Source: Ruminococcus sp. (lineage in GTDB: Bacteria > Bacillota > Clostridia > Oscillospirales > Ruminococcaceae). From it: 64,000 bases of DNA. How positions within the stretch are numbered: position 1 is the stretch's first letter; every line of letters begins with the position of its first letter. Below the pieces are notes generated by a model. It saw only the letters and a program-made list of their open reading frames with translations, was not told the origin of the DNA and did no database searches. The position numbers and the translations under genes were made by a program. Shown in pieces: positions 17,791-25,053 of this stretch. The DNA is taken from contig JAJQIH010000016.1 of assembly GCA_021199305.1 (NCBI GenBank), positions 39,750 through 103,749 of the forward strand. The letters are read 5' to 3'.

Positions 17791-17826
17791 TAGTGTTGAT
17801 TACTTACATTTATCTGGATAAGAAAT

Positions 17827-20800
17827 TTACTTTCTTCTCTTCTTGATTGCAACTACGCCTGCAAGCCCTGCAGCCATGAAGATCGATAGACCTACTGCTG
17901 CCTGAGCGCCTGTGTTAGGTGTGCTGTCTGATGAAGTTGTGCTTGAGCTGCTTGAGCTTGAGCTTTCATCAGCTGCTGTTGTAGTTGTATCATCGTCGCT
18001 TGCTGTTGTTTCTTCTTCGTCAGCTGCTGTTGTAGTGGTTGTTTCCTCTTCATCAGCTGCTGTTGTTGTAGTTGTTTCTTCTTCAGCAGCAGTTGTTTCT
18101 GTTGTTTCTGTTGTAGATGAAACTTCTACCAAACCTGCAATTGCAGCTTCAAGAGCTGCTGTAGCAGCGTCGATTTCGTCCTGTGTAGCGTCAGCGTCAG
18201 CAAGAACTGCCTGTGCTGCTGCCAATGCTTCTTCGAGAGCAGCTACGCTGTCCTCTGTGTAAAGTGAAGTATCAATACCCTCAGCCTCTGTGATTGCAGC
18301 TTCAAGAGCTGTTGTATCAACAGGGTAAGCTGATACGTAAGAAACTGCCTCTGCTGCTACGCCGTAAGTTAAGATGTCGTAATTAACGTCTGTGAACTCA
18401 CCGTTTGTAACTGTTGCTGTGTAATCAGCTAACTCTGTAGCTGTTACTGTGAATGTTCCAAGAACAACTGGTGTGCCAGCTGTGTACTCATCAAATACAG
18501 CTGATAAGCAATAGCCGTTAACCATTAATGTGCTCTCTGTCCACTCAATAATGTTTCCGCCTGACCAACCGAGCTCTGTTGCAGCAGTTTCATTAACTGT
18601 GAATGAACCAGCTACATACTCAAGACCCTCTGGGAGGTCGAGAACCAACTGAACTGTTCCGAGCTGCTGATTTGGAACGATTGTGATTGTATATGTGATT
18701 TCTTCGCCTGCAAGAGCATACTCTGCGCTTGGAGTTACATATACTGCAACGTCTGCTTCTACAAGAGCTGCCTGTGCTGCTGCAAGAGCTGCTGCTGCTG
18801 CATCAATGTCGTCCTGTGTTGCGCTAGCGTCAGCGTAAACTGTCTGAGCGTCAACAAGTGCTGCTGTGAATGCTGATACGCTGTCTACTGTGTAGCAAGC
18901 TGTATCAACTGCTTCTGCATCTTCAATAGCAGCTACGAGTGCTGATGTGTCAACTGCTTCTGTTGTTTCTGATGAATCCTCAGTTGCTTCTGTTGTAGCT
19001 TCTGAAGTTAAACCTGAAACTGAGAATGTGATTGAAAGTGTTTCCTCAGCATAGATGTCGTCAGGATCGATTCCAGGGTCTGCTGCTGAATCACCATATG
19101 TGTTGTAGATTTCGATTCTGTAGTTGCCGTTTTCCTCGATATCGCCGTAGATAATCTTGGAAGCGTCGAATGAAACTTCTTCGCCGTCAACCATAATTGA
19201 ATTAAGCTCCGCAGTCATATTTGGATAATTTGTAGATGCATCGTTCAAGTCAATGCAGAATATAAGTGCGTCAGAAATTCCTCCGTACTCAGAAACATCC
19301 CAAGTGATTGTGTAAGTTCCGTCGCCGTTTACTACAACGCCTACTGTACCGTCCATAGATGTTGGGTACCAGCCTGATGTTGTGAAGCAAAGAGCTGCGT
19401 TAATTTCAACTTCTTCTTCTGCAGAAGTATCTTCTGTAGACTCTGTTGTTGCAGATTCAGGTAGACCTGAAACTGTAAATGTTATAGCGATTGATTCCTC
19501 AGCGTATACATCGTCTGGATCAATTGCAGGATCTGAAATTGTAACGCCATAAGCGTTGTAGATTTCGATTCTGTAGTTGCCATTCTCTTCGATGTCGCCA
19601 TAAGCAATCTTAGTTGAATCAAAGCTTACTTCATCACCGTCAACTGTGATAGAATCAAGAACTGCTGTCAAGTCAGGATAAGCTGCTGCTGCGCCTGACA
19701 AGTCAATTACGAATACTGTAGTACCATCAGCTGTTGTATCCATTGCTGTTACGTCAGCTGTGATTGTGTATGTGCCGTTACCTGTTACTGTTACGCCTGA
19801 AGCCCAATCCTGTGCGGACCAGTCTCCGTCAGCATATCCGATAACTGCATTGATAGCAATAGCCTCTGCCTCAGATGAATCTTCTGTTGCTTCTGATGAC
19901 TCTTCTGAGCTTTCCTCGGATGATTCTTCTGAGCTTTCCTCAGATGACTCTTCTGAGCTTTCTTCAGATGATTCTTCTGATGACTCTTCTGTTGTAGCAG
20001 CTGCCGCTGTTACGTAAAGTGTGATTGAGCTTCCGCCGTCACCTACAAGAACAGCTGTAGAACCGTCTGTTCCTGTGCCTTCTGAGTAAACAACGTCAGC
20101 CTTACCTGCGTCGTTCCAAATGTTAGCTAAACCGTTTCCAGTTGAACTTGTTGAATCAAGTGTAACGCCTACTGGAATTGTGTAAGTGTCGTTGATTAAG
20201 ATTGAATCAAGTGTAACTGTTGTAGCTGCTGTTGCGCTGATATAACCAACGTTTGTCAGACCAGCTGCACTCATTCCGCTAACTGTTGCAGAATATGAAC
20301 CGTTTCCGTCAACATCAACACTACCACTTGTTTCAGCCCAAGATGTGCTCTGGTTGGTAAATGTAACTGTAGATGTAGCACCATTAGTTACTGTGAAGTT
20401 GTAAGTCATAGAAGTAATAGTTACTGCTTCTGGCTCAGCTTCTGTAGCCTCAGATGACTCTTCTGAGCTTTCCTCAGATGATTCCTCAGCTGCTTCTACC
20501 TGAAGTTTGATTGAGCTTCCGCCGTCACCTACAAGAGTAGCTGTAGAACCGTCTGTACCTGAACCTACTGAATAAACAACGTCAGCCTTACCAGCGTCAT
20601 TCCAGATGTTAGCTAAACCGTTTCCAGTTGAACTTGTTGAATCAAGTGTAACGCCTACTGGAATTGTGTAAGTGTCGTTGATTAAGATTGAATCAAGTGT
20701 AACTGTTGTAGCAGCTGTTGCGCTGATATAACCAACATTTGTCAGTCCAGCTGCGCTCATTCCGCTAACTGTTGCAGAATATGAACCGTTTCCGTCAACA

Positions 20801-21012
20801 TCTACACTACCACTTGTTTCAGCCCAAGATGTGCTCTGGTTTGCAAAAGTAACTGTAGATGTAGCACCATTAGTTACAGTAAAGTTGTAAGTCATAGACG
20901 TAATCGTTACAGTTTCTGCGTCAGCTGAAGCTGTCGATAGTGATGCGAGAGCAACTGTTGAAATTGTTACAACTGCTGCAAGCGCACCTGCTAAAATTCT
21001 TTTTAGCTTCAT
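17827..21012 (-). CDS. Modular cell-wall-anchored surface protein
   Basis: This protein has 1061 residues: signal peptide (1-30); two near-identical A modules (35-172 and 197-334, start VTITSMTYNFTV); Ser-Ser-Glu-Glu linkers (about 176-195 and 341-380); two B modules (386-516 and 537-667, each with YGDIEENGNYRIEIYN); an Ala-rich helical FIVAR-like module (687-752); a cohesin-like beta domain (about 757-893, EITYTITIVPNQQLGTVQLV); a second FIVAR-like module (898-963); a Thr/Ser/Glu linker; and a sorting signal (TPNTG, hydrophobic helix, KKRRK). The TPNTG box resembles LPxTG, so a sortase probably links it to the wall. B modules recall X-modules of ruminococcal cellulases. It may be an adhesin or scaffold; substrate unknown. 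Confidence 0.85.
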   Translation of the reverse strand: MKLKRILAGALAAVVTISTVALASLSTASADAETVTITSMTYNFTVTNGATSTVTFANQSTSWAETSGSVDVDGNGSYSATVSGMSAAGLTNVGYISATAATTVTLDSILINDTYTIPVGVTLDSTSSTGNGLANIWNDAGKADVVYSVGSGTDGSTATLVGDGGSSIKLQVEAAEESSEESSEESSEATEAEPEAVTITSMTYNFTVTNGATSTVTFTNQSTSWAETSGSVDVDGNGSYSATVSGMSAAGLTNVGYISATAATTVTLDSILINDTYTIPVGVTLDSTSSTGNGLANIWNDAGKADVVYSEGTGTDGSTAVLVGDGGSSITLYVTAAAATTEESSEESSEESSEESSEESSEESSEESSEESSEATEDSSEAEAIAINAVIGYADGDWSAQDWASGVTVTGNGTYTITADVTAMDTTADGTTVFVIDLSGAAAAYPDLTAVLDSITVDGDEVSFDSTKIAYGDIEENGNYRIEIYNAYGVTISDPAIDPDDVYAEESIAITFTVSGLPESATTESTEDTSAEEEVEINAALCFTTSGWYPTSMDGTVGVVVNGDGTYTITWDVSEYGGISDALIFCIDLNDASTNYPNMTAELNSIMVDGEEVSFDASKIIYGDIEENGNYRIEIYNTYGDSAADPGIDPDDIYAEETLSITFSVSGLTSEATTEATEDSSETTEAVDTSALVAAIEDAEAVDTACYTVDSVSAFTAALVDAQTVYADASATQDDIDAAAAALAAAQAALVEADVAVYVTPSAEYALAGEEITYTITIVPNQQLGTVQLVLDLPEGLEYVAGSFTVNETAATELGWSGGNIIEWTESTLMVNGYCLSAVFDEYTAGTPVVLGTFTVTATELADYTATVTNGEFTDVNYDILTYGVAAEAVSYVSAYPVDTTALEAAITEAEGIDTSLYTEDSVAALEEALAAAQAVLADADATQDEIDAATAALEAAIAGLVEVSSTTETTETTAAEEETTTTTAADEEETTTTTAADEEETTASDDDTTTTAADESSSSSSSSTTSSDSTPNTGAQAAVGLSIFMAAGLAGVVAIKKRRK
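20011..20910 (-). repeat. Tandem A-module duplication within the surface protein gene
   Basis: Two copies of about 414 bp (20497-20910 and 20011-20424) encode nearly the same 138 residues, with very few differences, mostly silent. A short Ser/Glu linker separates them. This is a recent intragenic duplication or a homogenised repeat. Confidence 0.9.
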
Positions 21013-21068
21013 TAAAATTCCTCCTTATAAAATGTAAATGTAAGTATATCAATATCTGATACAGCATT

Positions 21069-21097
21069 ATAATAGCACACATCCAGAAAAATTGCAA
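21069..21097 (-). promoter_or_regulatory. Promoter of the large surface protein gene
   Basis: On the minus strand, TTGCAA (21092-21097), 17 bp, TATTAT (21069-21074). An AAGGAGGAATTTTA site precedes the ATG. Confidence 0.6.
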
Positions 21098-21216
21098 GGG
21101 TTTACATAAAAAAATTTAATCAAAAACTCTTTTTCGTGATTTTAGGCAAAAACGCGACCCTGAATTTGGGCAACTTGTACAAAAAATTATGCTCTTTATG
21201 GAAAACCCAACCAAAC

Positions 21217-21243
21217 AAAAAGCCCTGCCAATTTTCTGGCAGG
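21217..21243 (-). terminator. Terminator of the tRNA-Thr gene
   Basis: CCTGCCA and TGGCAGG arms (21224-21243), read on the minus strand, are followed by a T run, 8 nt after the CCA end. Confidence 0.8.
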
Positions 21244-21250
21244 TGCTTTA

Positions 21251-21326
21251 TGGAGCTGATAGTCGGACTCGAACCGACGACCTGCGCATTACGAATGCGC
21301 TGCTCTACCAACTGAGCCATATCAGC
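21251..21326 (-). tRNA. tRNA-Thr (anticodon CGT)
   Basis: The minus strand folds as a full cloverleaf of 76 nt including an encoded CCA: acceptor GCTGATA/TATCAGC, D arm GCTCAGTTGGTAGAGC, anticodon arm GCGCA-TTCGTAA-TGCGC, and T arm GTCGG-TTCGAGT-CCGAC. The anticodon CGT reads ACG (Thr). Confidence 0.97.
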
Positions 21327-21403
21327 GAAATTACCTAGATATTATAGTATATTTAAAGCCGCTTGTCAACTGGTTCGAGGGAAAATTTTGCGGAGAGAAT
21401 AAT

Positions 21404-21434
21404 ATCCCCGCCACGCCTGCGGCGTGACGGGGAT
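21404..21434 (-). terminator. GC-rich palindrome after fucA (terminator or dispersed palindrome)
   Basis: A long inverted repeat, ATCCCCG(C)CACGCC-TGC-GGCGTG(A)CGGGGAT, lies 12 nt past the fucA stop. On the minus strand only a weak ATTATT tract follows, so termination may be modest. The CACGCC-GCA-GGCGTG core is shared with palindromes at 62.4 and 63.9 kb. Confidence 0.5.
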
Positions 21435-21445
21435 AAGCTTTTCAA

Positions 21446-22123
21446 TTATTTATTGTATTTCTTATATCCCGGGTGCTTGCCTGTGCAGCCGTATTTCGGG
21501 CGCATAGCAATCAGCCTGTCGATGTTCTCACGTGAAATCTCCTGCGCTCCGCCGAGAAGCTTCGCATTAAGAGTAATCTGAGCGAACAGCTCGAGCGTTT
21601 CCATTTTATAATAAGCGCCGATAGCGTCAGGTCCGACTGTCAGAGCACCGTGATTCTGAAGCAGCATAGCATCATGCTCCTGCAAATACGGAGTAATAGC
21701 GTCAGGAACCTCGTAAGTTGAAGGAGTTCCATAAGGTGTAACAGGGATTGAACCCAAGCCGATAACAGTTTCAATCATAGAATACTCGTCGAGAGCAATA
21801 TTTGCTACAGCGAAGCCTGTTGCAACAGGAGGATGTGCGTGCAGCACAGCACCGACGTCAGGACGTTCGTGGTAGCAGCGAAGGTGCATTTTGACCTCGC
21901 TTGAAGGGCGCCAGCCGTCAACAGCGTCAAGAATATTGAAATCGTCGTCAATAAGACCGATTTTGTCAGGCGTAATAAAGCACTTGCTAACACCAGTCTG
22001 TGTAGCGAGGTACTTACCCTCGTCAACCTTAACCGTCAGGTTTCCGTCATTAGCGGCAACCCAACCCTTCTGCCACATTTTATGGCAAACATCAACCATT
22101 ACTTCTTTAATGTCTTCGTACAT
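21446..22123 (-). CDS. fucA: L-fuculose-1-phosphate aldolase, class II
   Basis: About 225 residues, matching the class II aldolase/adducin family. It has AANDGNLTVKV, SSEVKMHLRCYHERPDVGAVLHAHPP (zinc His pair and the Glu) and the third zinc His in LLQNHGALTVG. It splits fuculose-1-phosphate to DHAP and L-lactaldehyde. The ATG at 22123 is chosen because AAAGGTG lies 6 nt ahead; the in-frame GTG at 22132 overlaps that site. It is last of the fucose genes and is separated from fucU by a repeat island. Confidence 0.9.
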   Translation of the reverse strand: MYEDIKEVMVDVCHKMWQKGWVAANDGNLTVKVDEGKYLATQTGVSKCFITPDKIGLIDDDFNILDAVDGWRPSSEVKMHLRCYHERPDVGAVLHAHPPVATGFAVANIALDEYSMIETVIGLGSIPVTPYGTPSTYEVPDAITPYLQEHDAMLLQNHGALTVGPDAIGAYYKMETLELFAQITLNAKLLGGAQEISRENIDRLIAMRPKYGCTGKHPGYKKYNK

Positions 22124-22189
22124 AATTTTCACCTTTTCTGTTTTTTATTTTAATTCCTCAAGCTGTTCAAGCTCTTCAAGCCTTCGTAT

Positions 22190-22490
22190 TTCCAATTACG
22201 AATCAAATAGCTGCCTGTTTCTATCCCCGCCTGCGGCGGGGGACAAACCAGTTTTCCAATTGCCTTTTACACCCCGTTATAGAATGGGCAACAAGCATAT
22301 AGGGGCAACGAAGCGTTTTGCGTAGCATAATGCATGCCCAGCGTTAAGCGTAGCTTAATGCGTGTTTAGGCGAAGCCTAATGCGTGCGAAAGCATAATGC
22401 GTTTTCAAAAGACTGTTGTTAATAGAATGTGGCGGCTGTGCCGCCCAGCGTTAAACGAAGTTTAATGCATTACGCATTAAGCATTACGAA
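22190..22490. repeat. Intergenic repeat island 1 (fucA-fucU)
   Basis: No gene is present. The island contains a GTTTCTATCCCCGCC-TGC-GGCGGGGGAC-AAAC palindrome (about 22215-22250), an ATAGAATGGGCAACAAGCAT element, and a run of mini-palindromes. TTAAGC-GTA-GCTTAA (22344-22358), TTAGGC-GAA-GCCTAA (22366-22380) and TTAAAC-GAA-GTTTAA (22451-22465) are perfect; two others are degenerate. Each is framed by GCG/GTG on the left and TGCG/TGC on the right. ATTACG-type units end the island at the fucU stop. Confidence 0.85.
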
Positions 22491-22925
22491 TTAAACTACT
22501 CCCTTTTGCAGCATAATATTCGCATAAATTGCCTTTTCGCCTGTTGCAATAATGGCGTAAGCCTTTTTAGCTTCTTCGTAAAAAGCGAAGCGTTCAATCT
22601 CGCCGATAGCGTCGCTTCCACGCTCATCGTACTTTGAAACAATTTCCTTGTACTCATCCCAGATTGGCGTTTCGGCGTCATCTCCAGGCATAACCTGCAT
22701 TAAATTTACAGGCTTTTCAACGTAGCTGTCAAGCGGAAAAAGCTGCAAGATAGCGTCTAAAAGCTCTGGTACGCCGTGTCCGTCGCAGCGAATAACCTTA
22801 GCGTTTTTGCCGATGCTCTCGCAAGGGAAATTTCCGTCAGCTATAACAATTCTATCCGAATGTCCCATTTCACAGAGCGTTTTTAAAAGCTCCGGGGAAA
22901 GAATTGCAGGAATATTTTTAAGCAT
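22491..22925 (-). CDS. fucU: L-fucose mutarotase (FucU/RbsD family)
   Basis: The 144-residue protein begins MLKNIPAILSPELLKTLCEMGHSDRIVIADGNFPCES, with the catalytic His in GHSD and the DGNFP strand of the FucU/RbsD fold. It interconverts alpha and beta fucose anomers for the isomerase. The true start at 22925 has an AGAGGTG site and lies 8 nt inside the 3' end of the kinase gene, indicating translational coupling. A longer upstream frame reads into the kinase and is not used. Confidence 0.9.
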   Translation of the reverse strand: MLKNIPAILSPELLKTLCEMGHSDRIVIADGNFPCESIGKNAKVIRCDGHGVPELLDAILQLFPLDSYVEKPVNLMQVMPGDDAETPIWDEYKEIVSKYDERGSDAIGEIERFAFYEEAKKAYAIIATGEKAIYANIMLQKGVV

Positions 22926-24396
22926 TTTTGTCACCTCTTTGTATGATAGCTTTGTAGCGTTCAAACGCTTCATCCCAGTCAGAAGGATTCTCAGGCTCAA
23001 AGGCGGTAATCTTCTCGCTCGCTCTTACTATTTCACGAGCGTTAGCCAGACCGTCGATTTCGCCCTGCGCCATAAGCTGAATTAAAATGTTTCCAAGCGA
23101 CGTCGCTTCAACAGGCCCGCTCGAAACTGTAATATTGCAGCAGCTTGCAGTAAGTCGGGAGAGGAATTTATCCTTTGTTCCTCCGCCGATCATATAAAGC
23201 GTGCCGAACTTCTTGCCTGTACACTCTTCAAGCTCGCCTATCGCCAGACGGTATTTAAGCGCAAGGCTTTCGTAGATACATCTCATTACCTCGCCTGTCG
23301 TCTGAGGGATATCCTGTCCTGTCTTTTCGCAATAGTTTTTAATTCTTTTCGGAATATTTCCAGCAGGTGTAAAAATCGGGTCGTCAGGGTCGATAAAGCA
23401 CTTAAAAGGCTCTGCTTCCAAAGCCAGCCGCTCAAGCTCTGCAAAGCTAAGCTCTGTGCCCTCTCTTATCCATTGACGGCGGCTTTCCTGAATAAGCCAG
23501 AGTCCGATTATATTTTTCAAAAACGAGGTCTTTCCGCCGTAGCCCTGCTCGTTTGTGACGTTAAGCTCAAGCGATTTTTCGTTTATTATCGGAGTATCAA
23601 GCTCTGTTCCGAGCAGCGACCAGGTTCCGCTTGAAAGAAAAGCAAAATCGCTCTCCTTAGCTGGTGCGGCAACGAGCGCAGACTGCGTATCGTGTCCGCA
23701 AACGGCGATAACCTTAATCGGCTTTATGTCAAGCTCCTCGCAAAGGGTACTTGAAATCGTACCAACAACGCTTCCGCTTTCAACTATTTCAGGCATCAAA
23801 GCCTTGTCAATTCCAAGCGCCGCCAAAGCTTCGCAAGACCAGTCCTTTGAGTTCTGATCAAACAGCTGTGTAGTAGAGGCAATAGAACGCTCCGCTTTTT
23901 TGTTGCCCGTTAAAAAGTAAGAAAACAGGTCAGGCATCAAAAGAACCTTGTCCGCCCGACTTAAAAGCTCGGGGCGGTATTTCTTGACCGCCAGAAGCTG
24001 AAAGGCGGTGTTTATTTCCATAAACTGGTTACCTGTCGCCTTGTAAAAATCCTCTTCGGGGAAAAGCTCAAACGCTTCCTTCAGCATTCCGTTGGTTCTG
24101 GCGTCACGGTAGTGAACAGGATTGTCGATAAGACGTCCGTCCTTGTCGATAAGTCCAAAGTCCACGCCCCAGGTGTCAATAGCAACGCTTTCAACATTGT
24201 ACGGCTTTGCCTTTATAAGGCTTTGCTTTATCTCGTGAAACAGGCGAAGCACATCCCAGTACATAGTGTCGCCCAAAATGACAGGGTCGTTTGAAAAGCG
24301 GTGAATTTCCTTCATCGTCACCCTTTCGCCGTCAAACTCTCCGACTATAGCTCTGCCGCTGGACGCGCCAAAATCTATTGCTAAAACTCTTTTCAA
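22918..24396 (-). CDS. FGGY-family sugar kinase (rhamnulokinase-like; likely L-fuculokinase)
   Basis: The 492-residue protein starts VLAIDFGASSGRAIVGEFD (phosphate loop 1) and has VAIDTWGVDFGLID, HYRDARTNG, CGHDTQSALVAAP, LSSGTWSLLGTE and YMIGGGTKDKFLSRL, all typical of rhamnulokinase. Sequence type suggests RhaB. Placement between fucI and fucU-fucA, with no rhaA or rhaD in view, argues that it phosphorylates L-fuculose; RhaB-type kinases often do this in Firmicutes. The assignment of substrate is inference from context. Confidence 0.88.
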   Translation of the reverse strand: MKRVLAIDFGASSGRAIVGEFDGERVTMKEIHRFSNDPVILGDTMYWDVLRLFHEIKQSLIKAKPYNVESVAIDTWGVDFGLIDKDGRLIDNPVHYRDARTNGMLKEAFELFPEEDFYKATGNQFMEINTAFQLLAVKKYRPELLSRADKVLLMPDLFSYFLTGNKKAERSIASTTQLFDQNSKDWSCEALAALGIDKALMPEIVESGSVVGTISSTLCEELDIKPIKVIAVCGHDTQSALVAAPAKESDFAFLSSGTWSLLGTELDTPIINEKSLELNVTNEQGYGGKTSFLKNIIGLWLIQESRRQWIREGTELSFAELERLALEAEPFKCFIDPDDPIFTPAGNIPKRIKNYCEKTGQDIPQTTGEVMRCIYESLALKYRLAIGELEECTGKKFGTLYMIGGGTKDKFLSRLTASCCNITVSSGPVEATSLGNILIQLMAQGEIDGLANAREIVRASEKITAFEPENPSDWDEAFERYKAIIQRGDKNA

Positions 24397-24414
24397 TATA
24401 ACACCTCCGATTTC

Positions 24415-24480
24415 AATGCTTAATTCGTAATGCGTAATTCGTAATTATTTCAAATTTCCACACTACGCATTGAATTACGC
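24415..24480. repeat. Repeat array at the 3' side of the four-helix-bundle gene
   Basis: 8-nt-period units (AATTCGTAATGCGTAATTCGTAAT) begin 18 nt from the kinase start. A further CGCATTGAATTACGC unit runs into and supplies the stop codon of the 24475-24825 gene. Confidence 0.8.
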
Positions 24481-24825
24481 TTTTTGCGATTTGGTTATTG
24501 ACATCAAAATTTTTAATAATTCTTGGCAGTCTGTATAGATACTGTCAAAATGCTTAGCTTCAATGTAATCGCTTTCGTTTAACAGCTCTAGCCAATACTC
24601 AGTTTCGCTAGCTTCCTTTAGCGCAATATTCATTTTTGCGTAAAAGTCTGCCTTAGACTGACCTCTTATAGCTTCTTTTACGTTAGCTCCTATACTTGTG
24701 CCGCTTCTTAAAACCTGCTTTGACAGCACGAACTCTTTCTTTTCGGTTTTTAGATAAGTATACAGCTTTATTATCCGCAATGCAAATGCTTTACTTTTAT
24801 CCACAATCAAATTGTCTTCTTTCAC
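24475..24825 (-). CDS. Four-helix-bundle protein (23S rRNA IVS/S23 family)
   Basis: The 116-residue protein matches the small four-helix-bundle family first seen as ORFs in 23S rRNA intervening sequences: an N-terminal helix (SKAFALRIIKLYTYLK), VLSKQVLRSGTSIGANVKEA, RGQSKADFYAKMNIALKEASETEYWLELL, and a C-terminal helix with ELLKILMSITKS. Related proteins (Avd) bind reverse transcriptase and RNA in diversity-generating retroelements; no such element is here. It sits inside the fucose gene row with a GAGGGGGA site, yet is unrelated to sugar use. Repeat arrays begin 14 nt from its start and overlap its stop codon, so gene and repeats look like one inserted unit. Confidence 0.9.
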   Translation of the reverse strand: MKEDNLIVDKSKAFALRIIKLYTYLKTEKKEFVLSKQVLRSGTSIGANVKEAIRGQSKADFYAKMNIALKEASETEYWLELLNESDYIEAKHFDSIYTDCQELLKILMSITKSQKA

Positions 24826-24838
24826 AATCTCTCCCCCT

Positions 24839-25053
24839 CATTTAATTACGAATTACGAATTTGCGAAGCATAATGCGGGATAGAATATGGCGACAAGTGT
24901 TAGGCGAAGCCTAATGCGTTACGAATTACGCATTGAATTAGGCACCAGTAACTTTCCTCGCAATCTCTCTACAAATTGAACCACAAAGTCCCCTCCAGCG
25001 CCCTAATTACGCATTACGCATTACGAATTACGAATTGATTTAAGCATTACGAA
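24839..25053. repeat. Repeat island 2 at the 5' side of the four-helix-bundle gene
   Basis: In order: ATTACGAATTACG units; a half palindrome TTGC-GAA-GCATAA; a GGATAGAATATGGCGACAAG element; the perfect mini-palindrome TTAGGC-GAA-GCCTAA (24900-24914); further ATTACG units; the conserved core with CTCGCAATCTCTCTA and CCTCCAGC (24941-25008); and a final ATTACGCATTACG array reaching the fucI stop. Confidence 0.85.

Noticed and set aside
17912..18262. Plus-strand frame rich in Val and Ser opposite the surface protein linker
   Set aside because: It is the reverse reading of Thr/Ser/Glu-rich repetitive codons; low complexity and no start signal.
21120..21320. Minus-strand 66-codon frame over the tRNA-Thr gene
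   Set aside because: The sequence is a tRNA plus terminator; translation across it is accidental.
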